Below, piece by piece: positions 27,095 through 36,041 of a stretch of DNA of 64,000 nt. Position numbers and translations under genes: made by a program. The first letter of the stretch is position 1; each line of letters begins with the position of its first letter. The notes below the pieces were generated by a model. That model was given only the letters and a program-made list of their open reading frames with translations, searched no databases and was not told where the DNA came from. The stretch lies in assembly GCA_900318205.1 (NCBI GenBank), contig ONJS01000004.1, positions 62,001 to 126,000 on the forward strand. The letters run 5' to 3'. The stretch comes from an uncultured Prevotellaceae bacterium. Its GTDB lineage: Bacteria > Bacteroidota > Bacteroidia > Bacteroidales > Muribaculaceae.

Positions 27095-27126
27095 CAAAAT
27101 TACAATTTAATTCCCAATCCGCCAAA
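27095..27126 (-). promoter_or_regulatory. Complete -33/-7 promoter for the structured RNA candidate
   Basis: On the minus strand TTTG (27123-27126) is followed after exactly 20 bases by TAATTTTG (27095-27102). No protein gene starts downstream within 400 bases, so the promoter most likely drives the RNA. Confidence 0.65.
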
Positions 27127-27205
27127 CAATTAACAAAAATTAATCCATTCACTTCTTTCCTTACAAGAAAACACACAGATCCGCCTTTTTGCTTAAAAAC
27201 TGAAA

Positions 27206-27238
27206 TCGGGAGGCACTGCCATGCAGCACGCCTCCCGA
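27206..27238 (-). terminator. Terminator of the gene at 27279-29783
   Basis: TCGGGAGGC (27206-27214) pairs with GCCTCCCGA (27230-27238); on the minus strand a T-rich tract (TTTCAGTTTTT) follows. The AT-rich bases 27103-27205 hold nothing recognisable. Confidence 0.8.
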
Positions 27239-27278
27239 CTCCATTATCGGTAGATTATCTTATCTTGTCACATGATGA

Positions 27279-29783
27279 TCAATGGCTCAAGATATTGTCT
27301 GACAGAGCGTTCACGTCGGCAAGGCCGATCTCGCCGTCACCGTTCATGTCGGCACGCCAGCGGGTGCACTCGTCAGCACTAGCGCCCAGGATGATGTCGA
27401 GCAGTGCATTGATATCAGCAATGTTGATCTCCTTGTCGTTGTTAACGTCACCCTTGATACCGCAATCGGGAGTACCACCGTCAATCAGGATGGGATAGAA
27501 CTCAATCTCGCCCTTATAGACGGTCAGGAAGCCCTCTACATAGTGGGTAACACTATAGTCGAGATCCTCGGGAACTACACCGAACTGGTCGAACAACTGG
27601 ATACGGCCAGTCTCATCAACGATATAGATCTTGCCATCTTCCTCGATGATGTAAACATCCTCGAAGCTCAGATACCTGTGAACCATATCCTGAGAGATTT
27701 CCTCGATGGGCATGGGCTCATCGGGCTCAACCTCGGTACCCTTGCCGGCAGGAACGAAGTTCTCAGCAGGAACCATCTGCTTGGCACCCTGATACTCGCT
27801 CCAGGTGGCAATAGCATCAACGATCAGGTCGCCATTGACGAATTCGCCGGGAACCGTACCGTAAACCAGGGTCTGAACGCCTTCGGCATCCTGGACATAC
27901 ATGCGGAGACCATTCTGATAGATAGCAGTCAGCGGGGTCGTGAACTGACCTTGCTTACCCTTGTCAAGGCTGTAGAGTTCATTGATACCGATTACGGGAA
28001 CGGGCTTCTCGGGTTCGGGAGGTGTGGGAGCCACATCATAGGAGAGCGGCAGGAACTGATAGTTGCTGAATACACCTACAATACCATACCAATCGTGTGC
28101 CTGGCCATCGGTGGGCAACGTGATGTTGAACGTGCCGTTATAGAACTCACAAGTGCCGGCAGCATCAGTCAACTGCTTTCCGTCATCGCTGAGCTTAGCA
28201 TTCTTGATGAGCACATAGTGTGCCCAATTGCCATGGTTCACACCAGCAGTGGTAATGGTCTCAGGAGTGAGGGCAGCAGTTCCGGATGCAGCCTTGAAAC
28301 CAGCAGGACTGGCCAACTCGGGCTCACCCTTGTAGGTAGTCTTCTTGCCACTATAGCCCTTGGGAATCACATCACCGATGTGGTAGGTCTGGCCCACACC
28401 ACCATACACGAGGCCAAAGCCCGTGGCATCCTTGAGGTACAGGTAGTTGTTGTTATTACCACCCTGCCAGATAACGGTTGCGTCATATTCCAGCGTTACC
28501 GTCGTGTTGTCGGGCACGTTAGGCAAGTCACCCAGACCAGAGCCCGGGGGAGGAGTCGGCTCGAAACCTTCAATAAATACGGGCAGAACCTGATAAACAG
28601 GATCACCCTGGCCACCTTGCTGGTAGGAAGCTACGATAGCATGAACGTTGTAGGGCTTGCCGTCGGTGGGCAACTCAATGCCGAAGGTCTTGTTATAGAT
28701 CGGGCAGCTGCCGCTGGCATCGCTCAGGGTACCGTTATTGGCATCGGTCATGCTGATCGTTGCGTTATTGAACTTCACATAGTGTGCCCAATAGGTATGA
28801 CCTACCTGAGAGCAGGTAATCGGTTCGGGAGTAACATCAACGTGGCCACTCTTGGGAGTGAAACCGGTCGGGTTCTTCAGCTCGGGCTCGGCGTTGTAGG
28901 TCACCTTCAGGCCACCATAACCCTTGGTAATCACATCACCCTGCTCGTAGTTCTGATCCACGCTGCCGTAGATGAGGCCGTAGCCGGTCTCGTCCTTCAC
29001 GTACATGGTGGTACCAGCCTGCTTCAGCACGGTAGCATCATAGCCCAGAACGAGTTGGGTATCGTCAGCGATGCTGCCAAGAGCACCCAGACCGATGCGC
29101 TCGCTTGAGAAGACGAACTCGGCGGTTACCACAGCGCTCGTCTCGCCATCCAATACCGACACAGCCTTCACTGTCGTGTTCTTGTTCAGCGTGAAAGCAC
29201 CAGTGTACTGTGTTGAGCTAGCGGTAGGTTCGCTGCCGTTGGTGGTGTAATAGATCTTGGCACCCTGGGTCGGGCAGGTGATCGTCACCTCAACGGGATC
29301 AAAGAAGGTACCGCCTGCAGGCTTAATCACGGGAGCTACAAGACCAGCATCACCTACAGTGACGATAATCTTGGAAGCACGCACCTGATTGAGGCTTGCC
29401 GTGAAGACAATAGTTTCGTTAGCACCAGTCCATGTACCGACCTTATCGGCAAAGGTGTAAGTGCCCACATTGGCAGTAAAGCAACCAGGACCGTACTGGG
29501 CTTCGCCAGAGGCCGTGCACTCAAACTTAACTTCTGAGATTTCACCGACAGTACTGCTGAGGGTTGCCGTCTGGCCCTTGTAGATGCGGTAAGCAGTGAT
29601 GTTGCTGGCGGTAGCGATAGTACCATTGGAAATACTGATCGTGACGCCATCTTTCGAGACAGAGAAAGCTCCGGCACTGCCACCGAATGTACCAATATCG
29701 GTAGTCGGGTCAAAGACAATCTCGCCTGCCAAGGCTGTACCAGCCAGCAGACACAAGGTTAATAAAGTAAAAAGTTTCCTCAT
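27279..29783 (-). CDS. Large secreted protein: chitobiase-like domain, OB-like repeats, C-terminal dockerin-like doublet
   Basis: An 834-residue exported protein, architectural paralogue of the gene at 17714-20239. The start at 29783 gives the signal MRKLFTLLTLCLLAGTALAG; the longer in-frame start at 29990 would run across the promoter and is rejected. Order: a beta domain (YGPGCFTANVGTYTFADKVG), a chitobiase-like Ig domain (KPAGGTFFDPVEVTITCP, YYTTNGSEPTASSTQY), three OB-like repeats with GLIYGSVDQNYEQGDVI and GLVYGGVGQTYHIGDVIPKG cores, and a C-terminal dockerin-like doublet (GDVNNDKEINIADINALLDI, DMNGDGEIGLADVNALSDNI). A promoter box lies at 29843-29850. Function unknown; the domain set suggests an extracellular binding protein. 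Confidence 0.86.
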   Translation of the reverse strand: MRKLFTLLTLCLLAGTALAGEIVFDPTTDIGTFGGSAGAFSVSKDGVTISISNGTIATASNITAYRIYKGQTATLSSTVGEISEVKFECTASGEAQYGPGCFTANVGTYTFADKVGTWTGANETIVFTASLNQVRASKIIVTVGDAGLVAPVIKPAGGTFFDPVEVTITCPTQGAKIYYTTNGSEPTASSTQYTGAFTLNKNTTVKAVSVLDGETSAVVTAEFVFSSERIGLGALGSIADDTQLVLGYDATVLKQAGTTMYVKDETGYGLIYGSVDQNYEQGDVITKGYGGLKVTYNAEPELKNPTGFTPKSGHVDVTPEPITCSQVGHTYWAHYVKFNNATISMTDANNGTLSDASGSCPIYNKTFGIELPTDGKPYNVHAIVASYQQGGQGDPVYQVLPVFIEGFEPTPPPGSGLGDLPNVPDNTTVTLEYDATVIWQGGNNNNYLYLKDATGFGLVYGGVGQTYHIGDVIPKGYSGKKTTYKGEPELASPAGFKAASGTAALTPETITTAGVNHGNWAHYVLIKNAKLSDDGKQLTDAAGTCEFYNGTFNITLPTDGQAHDWYGIVGVFSNYQFLPLSYDVAPTPPEPEKPVPVIGINELYSLDKGKQGQFTTPLTAIYQNGLRMYVQDAEGVQTLVYGTVPGEFVNGDLIVDAIATWSEYQGAKQMVPAENFVPAGKGTEVEPDEPMPIEEISQDMVHRYLSFEDVYIIEEDGKIYIVDETGRIQLFDQFGVVPEDLDYSVTHYVEGFLTVYKGEIEFYPILIDGGTPDCGIKGDVNNDKEINIADINALLDIILGASADECTRWRADMNGDGEIGLADVNALSDNILSH

Positions 29784-29842
29784 TGCAATGAAAGTTATTA
29801 AATGGTTAATAATGAATTGTTCAGCGTTAAGATATATTTGGG

Positions 29843-29850
29843 CAAAGATA
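29843..29850 (-). promoter_or_regulatory. -7 box for the gene at 27279-29783
   Basis: TATCTTTG on the minus strand, 59 bases before the chosen ATG. Confidence 0.5.
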
Positions 29851-29966
29851 CACCTTTTTTCCAAAACAGAACATAATATCCAGCATATTTTTTTCAGTGC
29901 AGAAAAAACTTCTTTTGCTACAGCAAAAAAATAAAAATTGAGGGGCGGATACTGAAAAAAATGTAT

Positions 29967-29974
29967 TACCTTTG
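29967..29974 (+). promoter_or_regulatory. -7 box for recA
   Basis: TACCTTTG lies 57 bases before the recA ATG. No SOS-type operator palindrome is evident around it. Confidence 0.5.
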
Positions 29975-30031
29975 CCAGTTGCTTCGACATATAAAAATCA
30001 CATTAAAACTATCAACTCAACAAATACTTTC

Positions 30032-31075
30032 ATGGCAGACGAAATCATCAACCAAGAAGGAACGAATCAGCCGCAGCGCAAGGAGGTTTCCCCCGAAAAG
30101 CTCAAAGCCCTGCAGGTAGCAATGGATAAAATCGGTAAAACTTTTGGCAGTGGCAGCATCATGAAGCTGGGCGACGACCACATCGAGGACATCGAGGTCA
30201 TCCCTACAGGCTCCATCGGCCTTGACAATGCCCTGGGCGTGGGCGGATATCCCCGCGGACGCATCATCGAGATCTACGGTCCCGAATCGTCAGGTAAGAC
30301 CACGCTGGCCATCCATGCCATCGCCGAGGCGCAGAAGATGGGTGGCATCGCCGCCATCATCGATGCCGAGCACGCCTTTGACCGCTTCTATGCCGAGGCT
30401 CTGGGCGTTGACGTGAACAACCTGTGGATCTCACAGCCCGACAACGGTGAGCAGGCTCTGGAGATTGCCGACCAACTCATCCGCAGCAGCGCCATCGACA
30501 TCATCGTCATCGACAGTGTCGCCGCCTTGACCCCCAAGGCTGAAATTGAGGGCGAGATGGGCGAGAGCAAAATGGGTCTGCAGGCACGCCTGATGAGCCA
30601 GGCGCTGAGGAAATTGACCGCCACCATCAGCCGCACCAACACCTGCTGCATCTTCATCAACCAGTTGCGCGAGAAACTGGGCGTGATGTTCGGCAACCCC
30701 GAGACCACGACCGGTGGCAACGCCCTGAAGTTCTACAGCAGTGTGCGCCTTGACATCCGCCGCACGGGCCAAATCAAGGACGGCGATCAGGTAGTGGGTA
30801 ACCTCACACGCGTAAAAGTGGTGAAAAACAAGGTGGCTCCCCCCTTCCGCAAGACCGAGTTTGAAATCCGTTTCGGCGAGGGCATCAGCAAGGTGGGCGA
30901 AATCATTGACCTGGGCGTAGAATTCGGCATCGTCAAGAAGAGCGGTGCATGGTTCTCCTATGAGGGCACTAAGCTGGGACAGGGCCGCGACGCTGCCAAG
31001 CAGATGGTAGCCGACAACCCCGAGCTGGCCGAAGAACTCGAGACCAAGATCAAGGAAGCCATGAAGGCCAAGTAA
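30032..31075 (+). CDS. recA: Recombinase RecA
   Basis: A 347-residue recombinase that coats single-stranded DNA and drives strand exchange and the SOS response. Motifs: [20 protein letters not shown] (Walker A), the conserved [39 protein letters not shown] (Walker B and loop L1), and [20 protein letters not shown] (L2 region, with [20 protein letters not shown]). The ATG at 30032 is preferred; an upstream in-frame start at 29972 lies inside the promoter box. A hairpin (GGCCGCC/GGAGCGGC-like arms) lies at about 31100-31130. Confidence 0.98.
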   Translation: MADEIINQEGTNQPQRKEVSPEKLKALQVAMDKIGKTFGSGSIMKLGDDHIEDIEVIPTGSIGLDNALGVGGYPRGRIIEIYGPESSGKTTLAIHAIAEAQKMGGIAAIIDAEHAFDRFYAEALGVDVNNLWISQPDNGEQALEIADQLIRSSAIDIIVIDSVAALTPKAEIEGEMGESKMGLQARLMSQALRKLTATISRTNTCCIFINQLREKLGVMFGNPETTTGGNALKFYSSVRLDIRRTGQIKDGDQVVGNLTRVKVVKNKVAPPFRKTEFEIRFGEGISKVGEIIDLGVEFGIVKKSGAWFSYEGTKLGQGRDAAKQMVADNPELAEELETKIKEAMKAK

Positions 31076-31184
31076 CCCTTAGCCTCATATAACTAACGAT
31101 ACGGGCCGCCCCAAATGGAGCGGCACGTATTGTGTAACCCTAGATGATCTGGATATTCCAGAAAATCCAGAAACAAGGCACCCT

Positions 31185-32450
31185 TTACAAGAGGCCGAAG
31201 GCGGCACGCAGCGTCTCGGTCATGTTGAGTTTTTCCCAAGTGAAGAGTTCTACCTCAACCTCCTTGGTCTCGTTGTAGAGCGACTCAAACTTCTTGACCT
31301 TCAGCTCATACTTGCGACCCATGTGGCCGTAGGCTGCGGTTTCCACATAGATGGGCTGCAGCAACTTCAGGCGCTCGATGATGGCAGCAGGCCTCATGTC
31401 GAACAACGTCTTGAGGATGTCTGAAATTTCGGCATCACTCTTATCGACGTGGCTCGTGCCATAGGTGTTGATGTAGAAGCTCACGGGCTCGGCACGGCCG
31501 ATGGCATAAGCCACCTGTACCAGCACCTCGTCGGCGATACCTGCAGCAACGACGTTCTTGGCAATGTGGCGGCAGGCATAGGCAGCACTGCGGTCCACCT
31601 TGCTGGGATCCTTACCACTGAAGGCGCCACCGCCGTGGGCTCCGCGACCACCGTAGGTGTCCACGATGATCTTGCGTCCCGTGAGACCCGTGTCTCCGTG
31701 GGGACCGCCAATGACGAACTTGCCGGTGGGATTGACAAAGAGCTCGGTCTTTTCATCGACCAGCGCACGGATGTCATCGCCAAAGTGTTCCAGCGTTCTG
31801 GGAATAAGGATGTTGCGCACGTCCTTCATGATGCGCGGCTGATCCACGTCATCATCATGCTGTGTGCTCACCACGATGGTGTGGACGTGCACGGGGCGGT
31901 GTGTGTCACCGTCATACTCGACGGTCACCTGGGCCTTGCTATCGGGGCGCAGGTAAGGCATTAATTCAAGGTGATTGTGGCGGATGTCGGCCAGCTCACG
32001 CATCAGCGCATGAGCCAGGTCAAGGGTCAACGGCATGTAGTTGGGCGTCTCGTTGCAGGCGTAGCCAAACATCATACCCTGGTCTCCTGCACCCTGGTCA
32101 GCCTGGTTGTCCTCGGCTTTGTCCACGCCCTGCTTGATGTCGCCGCTCTGCTCGTGCACGCTGTTGAGGATGCCGCATGAGTTGGCATCAAACTGATACT
32201 CGCTCTTGGTGTAACCGATTTGCCTGATCACGTCACGGGCAGTACGCTGCAGGTCGATGTAAACATTGGTGGTCACCTCGCCCGAGATAACGACTTGGCC
32301 TGTAGTGACAAGCGTCTCACATGCCACATGAGCCTGAGGGTCAAAAGCCAGGAACTTGTCCAGGATGGCATCACTGATCTGGTCAGCGACTTTGTCGGGG
32401 TGCCCTTCGGACACGCTCTCCGACGTGAATAAATAATTCTTACTGTTCAT
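31185..32450 (-). CDS. metK: S-adenosylmethionine synthetase MetK
   Basis: MetK makes S-adenosylmethionine from methionine and ATP. The 421-residue protein carries the family signatures [20 protein letters not shown] (N-terminus with ATP-binding His), [40 protein letters not shown] and [20 protein letters not shown]. The length is slightly above the classic 385-400 residues because of Bacteroidetes-type insertions and a C-terminal extension. The leader at 32451-32605 contains a SAM-II-like riboswitch candidate, which is the expected feedback control for this gene. It is convergent with recA. Confidence 0.97.
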   Translation of the reverse strand: MNSKNYLFTSESVSEGHPDKVADQISDAILDKFLAFDPQAHVACETLVTTGQVVISGEVTTNVYIDLQRTARDVIRQIGYTKSEYQFDANSCGILNSVHEQSGDIKQGVDKAEDNQADQGAGDQGMMFGYACNETPNYMPLTLDLAHALMRELADIRHNHLELMPYLRPDSKAQVTVEYDGDTHRPVHVHTIVVSTQHDDDVDQPRIMKDVRNILIPRTLEHFGDDIRALVDEKTELFVNPTGKFVIGGPHGDTGLTGRKIIVDTYGGRGAHGGGAFSGKDPSKVDRSAAYACRHIAKNVVAAGIADEVLVQVAYAIGRAEPVSFYINTYGTSHVDKSDAEISDILKTLFDMRPAAIIERLKLLQPIYVETAAYGHMGRKYELKVKKFESLYNETKEVEVELFTWEKLNMTETLRAAFGLL

Positions 32451-32481
32451 TGTACCAATAATTTAATTTTTGTGGGACATG

Positions 32482-32580
32482 AACGCTAAAATAAACCGAT
32501 AAAGTAAGGTGATTATCGCAGTTTTAGCATTTTTTCAAGTGGTTGCAAGCAGCCAAATTTGTCCACTGTCAGTATAACTT
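32482..32580 (-). promoter_or_regulatory. SAM-II-like riboswitch candidate with competing hairpin upstream of metK
   Basis: On the minus strand the metK leader has a stem AGTGG/CCACT (32573-32577 with 32538-32542) whose loop holds TTTGGCTGCTTGCAA, and a 3' segment AAAAAATGCTAAAACTG. TTTGGC in the loop can pair with GCTAAA downstream, forming an H-type pseudoknot. The conserved TTGCAA and GCTAAAA elements match the SAM-II/SAM-V core. The same GCTAAAA is also part of a 10-base pairing, AATGCTAAAA (32522-32531) with TTTTAGCGTT (32482-32491), enclosing an inner CGATAA/TTATCG stem. The two structures exclude each other, so this looks like an aptamer plus switch located just before the start codon at 32450. 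Confidence 0.68.
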
Positions 32581-32597
32581 ATCTCCAAATGTGGCTG

Positions 32598-32605
32598 CAA
32601 AGGTA
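32598..32605 (-). promoter_or_regulatory. -7 box for metK
   Basis: TACCTTTG on the minus strand; transcription would start near 32591 and include the whole riboswitch candidate, giving a leader of about 140 bases. Confidence 0.6.
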
Positions 32606-32710
32606 CAACATTCTTTTTACACCAAGCCCATCTGCCCACATCTTTTTTATAAAACGCCCCGCAAAAGACCTTTTTTCTGCCCTTTTGGCCCCAATTTGAC
32701 AAATCTTTGC

Positions 32711-32718
32711 TAACTTTG
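32711..32718 (+). promoter_or_regulatory. -7 box for the lolD operon
   Basis: TAACTTTG, 13 bases before the ATG at 32732, so the leader is very short. Confidence 0.5.
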
Positions 32719-32731
32719 CAAGTTAAATGAA

Positions 32732-33418
32732 ATGTCACAAGAGATGATTGAGGCACGGAACATAGTGAAACGGTATGGCGACCTGGAGGTGTTGCGGGGT
32801 GTGGACCTCGACATCACCCAGGGCGAAATCGTGTCGATTGTCGGCCCCAGCGGCGCCGGCAAGACGACCTTGCTGCAGATTGTCGGCACGCTCGACACAC
32901 CGCAGCAGGGCGAAGTGCGCTACGAGGGCAAGAACGTGCTCACGTTGAAGGACAAGGAGCTGGCGCACTTCCGTAACCGCAACATCGGCTTCGTGTTTCA
33001 GTTCCACCAGCTGCTGCCCGAGTTCACCATGCTCGAGAATGTCGCCATCCCGGCACTGCTGGGCGGTGACAACCGCAGTGATGCCATGGATCGTGCACGT
33101 CGCCTGCTGGAACGCATGCATCTGGCCGACCGCCTTGACCACAAGCCGTCACAGCTCAGCGGCGGTGAGTGCCAGCGTGTCGCCGTAGCACGTGCACTCA
33201 TCAACAGCCCCAAGGTCATCCTTGCCGACGAGCCGTCGGGAAGTCTTGACACTCAAAACAAGCAGGAACTCCACCAACTGTTTTTTGACCTGCGTGACGA
33301 GTTGGGCCAGACGTTTATCATTGTAACCCACGACGAGGGCCTTGCAGCCCAAGCCGACCGCACCCTGCACATGCGCGACGGCATGATTGTTGACCAGACT
33401 ATCCGCACTGCCCGATGA
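32732..33418 (+). CDS. lolD: ABC transporter ATP-binding protein, LolD-like
   Basis: A 228-residue ATPase of the LolD/MacB type, which powers release of lipoproteins from the inner membrane with LolCE-type permeases. Motifs: [20 protein letters not shown] (Walker A), [20 protein letters not shown] (Q-loop and the LolD-typical LLPEFTxxENV), [19 protein letters not shown] (signature) and [19 protein letters not shown] (Walker B), then the switch His in [11 protein letters not shown]. No permease gene is adjacent. It overlaps the next gene by 4 bases (ATGA), so the two are translationally coupled. A macrolide-type exporter ATPase cannot be excluded. Confidence 0.88.
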   Translation: MSQEMIEARNIVKRYGDLEVLRGVDLDITQGEIVSIVGPSGAGKTTLLQIVGTLDTPQQGEVRYEGKNVLTLKDKELAHFRNRNIGFVFQFHQLLPEFTMLENVAIPALLGGDNRSDAMDRARRLLERMHLADRLDHKPSQLSGGECQRVAVARALINSPKVILADEPSGSLDTQNKQELHQLFFDLRDELGQTFIIVTHDEGLAAQADRTLHMRDGMIVDQTIRTAR

Positions 33419-34080
33419 AACACCTGCGCTACCTGCCAATATTACTCATGGCGGTCCTGTCCGCCCTTGCCTCATGCGACAAGCAGGAGGACATCGACCG
33501 TTCCTATACCGACTACCGCTACGACATCGTCACCTATCTGGGCGTGAACGGAACGGGAGCAGTGTTTGAGTACCTGGGGCACGGCGACTCGGCGTCCGTC
33601 AAGCTGCAATCCCGCGTGACAGTGAAAGACGTCAAGACCAACCAGCGCGTGCTGCTGCGCTACGAATTTGCCGACAAGTCCACAGGTGCTGAACGCGATG
33701 TCAACGTCTATGGCTGCAACGGCATCTTCAGCGACTCGCTGCGCCAGACACAGGCCTCACCCGACAGCCTGCCCTGTCAAGAAATCAAGCTGCGCAGCCT
33801 GTGGCGGACCGGTGAGTTCATCAACCTGCACTGCCAGGTGGAATACACCGGCAAGGCTCGCACCTTAATGCTGGTCGCCGACGCCAATACCCTCGCCAGC
33901 GACACGGTGGACTGCTACCTGGTCCATGACCTCAGGGGCGAGCGTGCCACCTTCTGGCGCGACTGCTATGCCTCGTTCAACGTGGGAGCCCTGTGGCGCA
34001 AGGACACCTTCCGCTGCCTGCGCATCCACCTCAACGACGTGACATTTCCTGAAACAGAGTATTACGATTTTACCAAATAA
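33415..34080 (+). CDS. NigD-like lipoprotein
   Basis: A 221-residue predicted lipoprotein: signal [15 protein letters not shown] with the lipobox Cys at residue 21, followed by DKQED. The mature protein is beta-rich ([33 protein letters not shown]) and ends with the segment [20 protein letters not shown]. This resembles NigD-like proteins of Bacteroidales, first named from a bacteriocin locus but widespread as lipoproteins of unknown role. Its overlap with lolD hints at a shared role in the envelope, though the coupling may only be transcriptional convenience. Confidence 0.72.
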   Translation: MKHLRYLPILLMAVLSALASCDKQEDIDRSYTDYRYDIVTYLGVNGTGAVFEYLGHGDSASVKLQSRVTVKDVKTNQRVLLRYEFADKSTGAERDVNVYGCNGIFSDSLRQTQASPDSLPCQEIKLRSLWRTGEFINLHCQVEYTGKARTLMLVADANTLASDTVDCYLVHDLRGERATFWRDCYASFNVGALWRKDTFRCLRIHLNDVTFPETEYYDFTK

Positions 34081-34112
34081 ATCATTTAATAAATCAGAAC
34101 TAAAAAAACATT

Positions 34113-34433
34113 ATGGCAAACGAAAATCAAAACCAGAACCAAATTAAGATTGAACTTCCCAAGGAAGAGTTGCAGGGCCGCTATGCTAACATGGCTATGA
34201 TTGCCCATGGTCCCAACGATTTCTTTATCGATATGATCCTGCGTGGCCCCAACATGCCCCAGGCACGCGTTCAGAGCCGCATCATCATGGCTCCCCAGCA
34301 CGCCAAGGAACTCATGCTCGCCCTGCAGGACAACATCCGCCGCTACGAGCAGAACTTCGGTGAGATTAAGGTACACCGCCCCTCTGGCAGTGGCAACATC
34401 ATGGATTTCCCCCTCCCCAAGGGACAGGCTTAA
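34113..34433 (+). CDS. DUF3467 family protein
   Basis: A 106-residue cytoplasmic protein of a widespread Bacteroidetes family (DUF3467) without known function. The pattern is clear: an acidic-Gln N-terminus (MANENQNQNQIKIELPKEEL), the core QGRYANMAMIAHGPNDFFID and MILRGPNMPQARVQSRIIMA, then PQHAKELMLALQDNIRRYEQ with a Gly/Pro tail. It begins 33 bases after the NigD-like gene and is followed by an 80-base intergenic repeat leading into cysS. Confidence 0.85.
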   Translation: MANENQNQNQIKIELPKEELQGRYANMAMIAHGPNDFFIDMILRGPNMPQARVQSRIIMAPQHAKELMLALQDNIRRYEQNFGEIKVHRPSGSGNIMDFPLPKGQA

Positions 34434-34513
34434 TTAGTTAGAAGTTAGGAGTTAGGAGTTAGGAGTCTGACAACTAACAACTGACAACTAACAACTGAAA
34501 ACCGAAAACCGAA
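34434..34513. repeat. Intergenic composite repeat before cysS
   Basis: Three tandem AGTTAGGAGTT units are followed by CAACTAACAACTGA units and AAAACCGAAAACCGAA, ending directly at the cysS ATG. It combines two repeat families seen separately elsewhere in the window. Confidence 0.75.
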
Positions 34514-35989
34514 ATGGAACATCCCTTGTACATCTACAACACCCTCACCAGGCGCAAGGAGCACTTCGTTCCCCTGAATGAGCCGATGGTGGGCATGTAC
34601 GTCTGCGGACCGACGGTCTATGGTGACCCCCACCTGGGGCACACCAGACCGGCCATCACGTTCGACGTGCTGTTCCGCTACCTGCAGCAGCTGGGCTACA
34701 AGGTACGCTATGTGCGCAATATCACCGATGTGGGCCACCTGGAGCATGATGCCGACGAGGGTGAGGACAAGATTGCCAAGAAGGCTCGTCTCGAACAGTT
34801 GGAGCCCATGGAGGTAGCGCAATATTACACCAACCGCTACCATGCCGCCATGCAGGCGCTCAACGTGCTGCCTCCCAGCATTGAGCCGCACGCTACGGGA
34901 CATATCATCGAGCAGGAGGAACTGGCAAAGCAGATCATGGAGAACGGATACGCCTATGAGAGTAACGGCAGTATCTATTTTGACATCGAGGCCTATAACC
35001 GTGACCACCGCTACGGTGTCCTGTCAGGCCGCAACCTCGACGACATCCTTAACGCCAGCCGCGAGCTGGAAGGCGTCGGTGAGAAGCGCAACCAGGCCGA
35101 CTTCGCCCTGTGGAAGAAGGCACAGCCCGAGCACATCATGCGCTGGCCGTCACCCTGGAGCGAAGGCTTCCCCGGTTGGCACTGCGAGTGCACCGCCATG
35201 GGACGCAAGTACCTGGGCAAGCACTTTGACATCCACGGCGGCGGCATGGACCTCGTGTTCCCGCACCACGAGTGCGAGATTGCACAAGCCGTAGCCAGCC
35301 AGGGCGACGAAATGGTGCGCTACTGGATGCACAACAACATGATCACCATCAATGGTCAGAAGATGGGTAAGTCCTTGGGCAACTTCATCACCCTGGAGCA
35401 GTTCTTCACGGGTGACCACCCTGCCCTCACCCAGGCTTACACACCCATGACCATCCGCTTCTTCATCCTTCAGGCCCACTACCGCGGCACCGTCGATTTC
35501 AGCAACGAGGCACTGCAGGCTGCCGAGAAAGCCCTGGAGCGTATGCTCGACGGCTGGCACCGCCTGAACGCCCTCACCGCTGCACCGCAGTCGTCGCTCA
35601 CGCTTGACAACTACCGTCAGCGCTGCGCCGACGCGATGAACGACGACCTGAACACTCCGACCGTCATCGCCACCCTGTTTGATGCCTGCAAGGTCATCAA
35701 CCAGGCCAATGACGGCCATGCCACCCTCAGCCAAGCCGACATTGATGAGCTGAAGAGTGTCTTCCAGAACTACCTGTTTGACGTGCTGGGCATCCGCGAC
35801 GATGCTGCCGGCGGCGACAGCGTGAATCTGGAGCCTTACCGCCAGGCCGTCGACCTGCTGCTGGAGATGCGCCGCAATGCCAAGGCTGCCAAGGACTGGG
35901 CAACCAGCGACCTGATCCGCGACAAGCTCGCCGAGTTTGGCTTTGAGGTCAAGGATACCAAGGACGGCTTTGAGTGGAAAGTGAAGTAG
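34514..35989 (+). CDS. cysS: Cysteinyl-tRNA synthetase
   Basis: A 491-residue class I aminoacyl-tRNA synthetase that charges tRNA-Cys. The family motifs are [20 protein letters not shown] (zinc Cys and the HIGH-type HLGH), [20 protein letters not shown] (zinc Cys and substrate site), [19 protein letters not shown], and [18 protein letters not shown] (KMSKS-type KMGKS). The C-terminal helical domain is complete ([20 protein letters not shown]). The ATG follows the repeat-filled gap directly. Some 50 bases with CTATAG repeats separate it from the glycosyltransferase gene. Confidence 0.97.
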   Translation: MEHPLYIYNTLTRRKEHFVPLNEPMVGMYVCGPTVYGDPHLGHTRPAITFDVLFRYLQQLGYKVRYVRNITDVGHLEHDADEGEDKIAKKARLEQLEPMEVAQYYTNRYHAAMQALNVLPPSIEPHATGHIIEQEELAKQIMENGYAYESNGSIYFDIEAYNRDHRYGVLSGRNLDDILNASRELEGVGEKRNQADFALWKKAQPEHIMRWPSPWSEGFPGWHCECTAMGRKYLGKHFDIHGGGMDLVFPHHECEIAQAVASQGDEMVRYWMHNNMITINGQKMGKSLGNFITLEQFFTGDHPALTQAYTPMTIRFFILQAHYRGTVDFSNEALQAAEKALERMLDGWHRLNALTAAPQSSLTLDNYRQRCADAMNDDLNTPTVIATLFDACKVINQANDGHATLSQADIDELKSVFQNYLFDVLGIRDDAAGGDSVNLEPYRQAVDLLLEMRRNAKAAKDWATSDLIRDKLAEFGFEVKDTKDGFEWKVK

Positions 35990-35997
35990 AATAATAT

Positions 35998-36032
35998 AGT
36001 AACTATAGTTTCTATAGTACCTATAGCTTCTA
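35998..36032. repeat. CTATAG-type repeat between cysS and the glycosyltransferase
   Basis: The stretch contains AACTATAGTTTCTATAGTACCTATAGCTTCTAT written as four spaced CTATA(G) units with period 11-12. A related array lies at 52758-52797. Confidence 0.65.
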
Positions 36033-36041
36033 TTTGAGAAC

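Noticed and set aside
27543-29108. 521-codon open frame on the plus strand
   Set aside because: Antisense to the dockerin protein at 27279-29783, which has clear domains; composition is shadow-like.
29972-30032. Upstream start for recA
   Set aside because: The extra 20 codons begin inside the TACCTTTG promoter box and are absent from the RecA family; the ATG at 30032 fits.
32547-32603. GCAGCC/GGCTGC inverted repeat as part of the metK riboswitch
   Set aside because: Its upstream arm lies at or before the predicted transcription start, so it is probably not in the RNA; it competes with the better SAM-II-like model.
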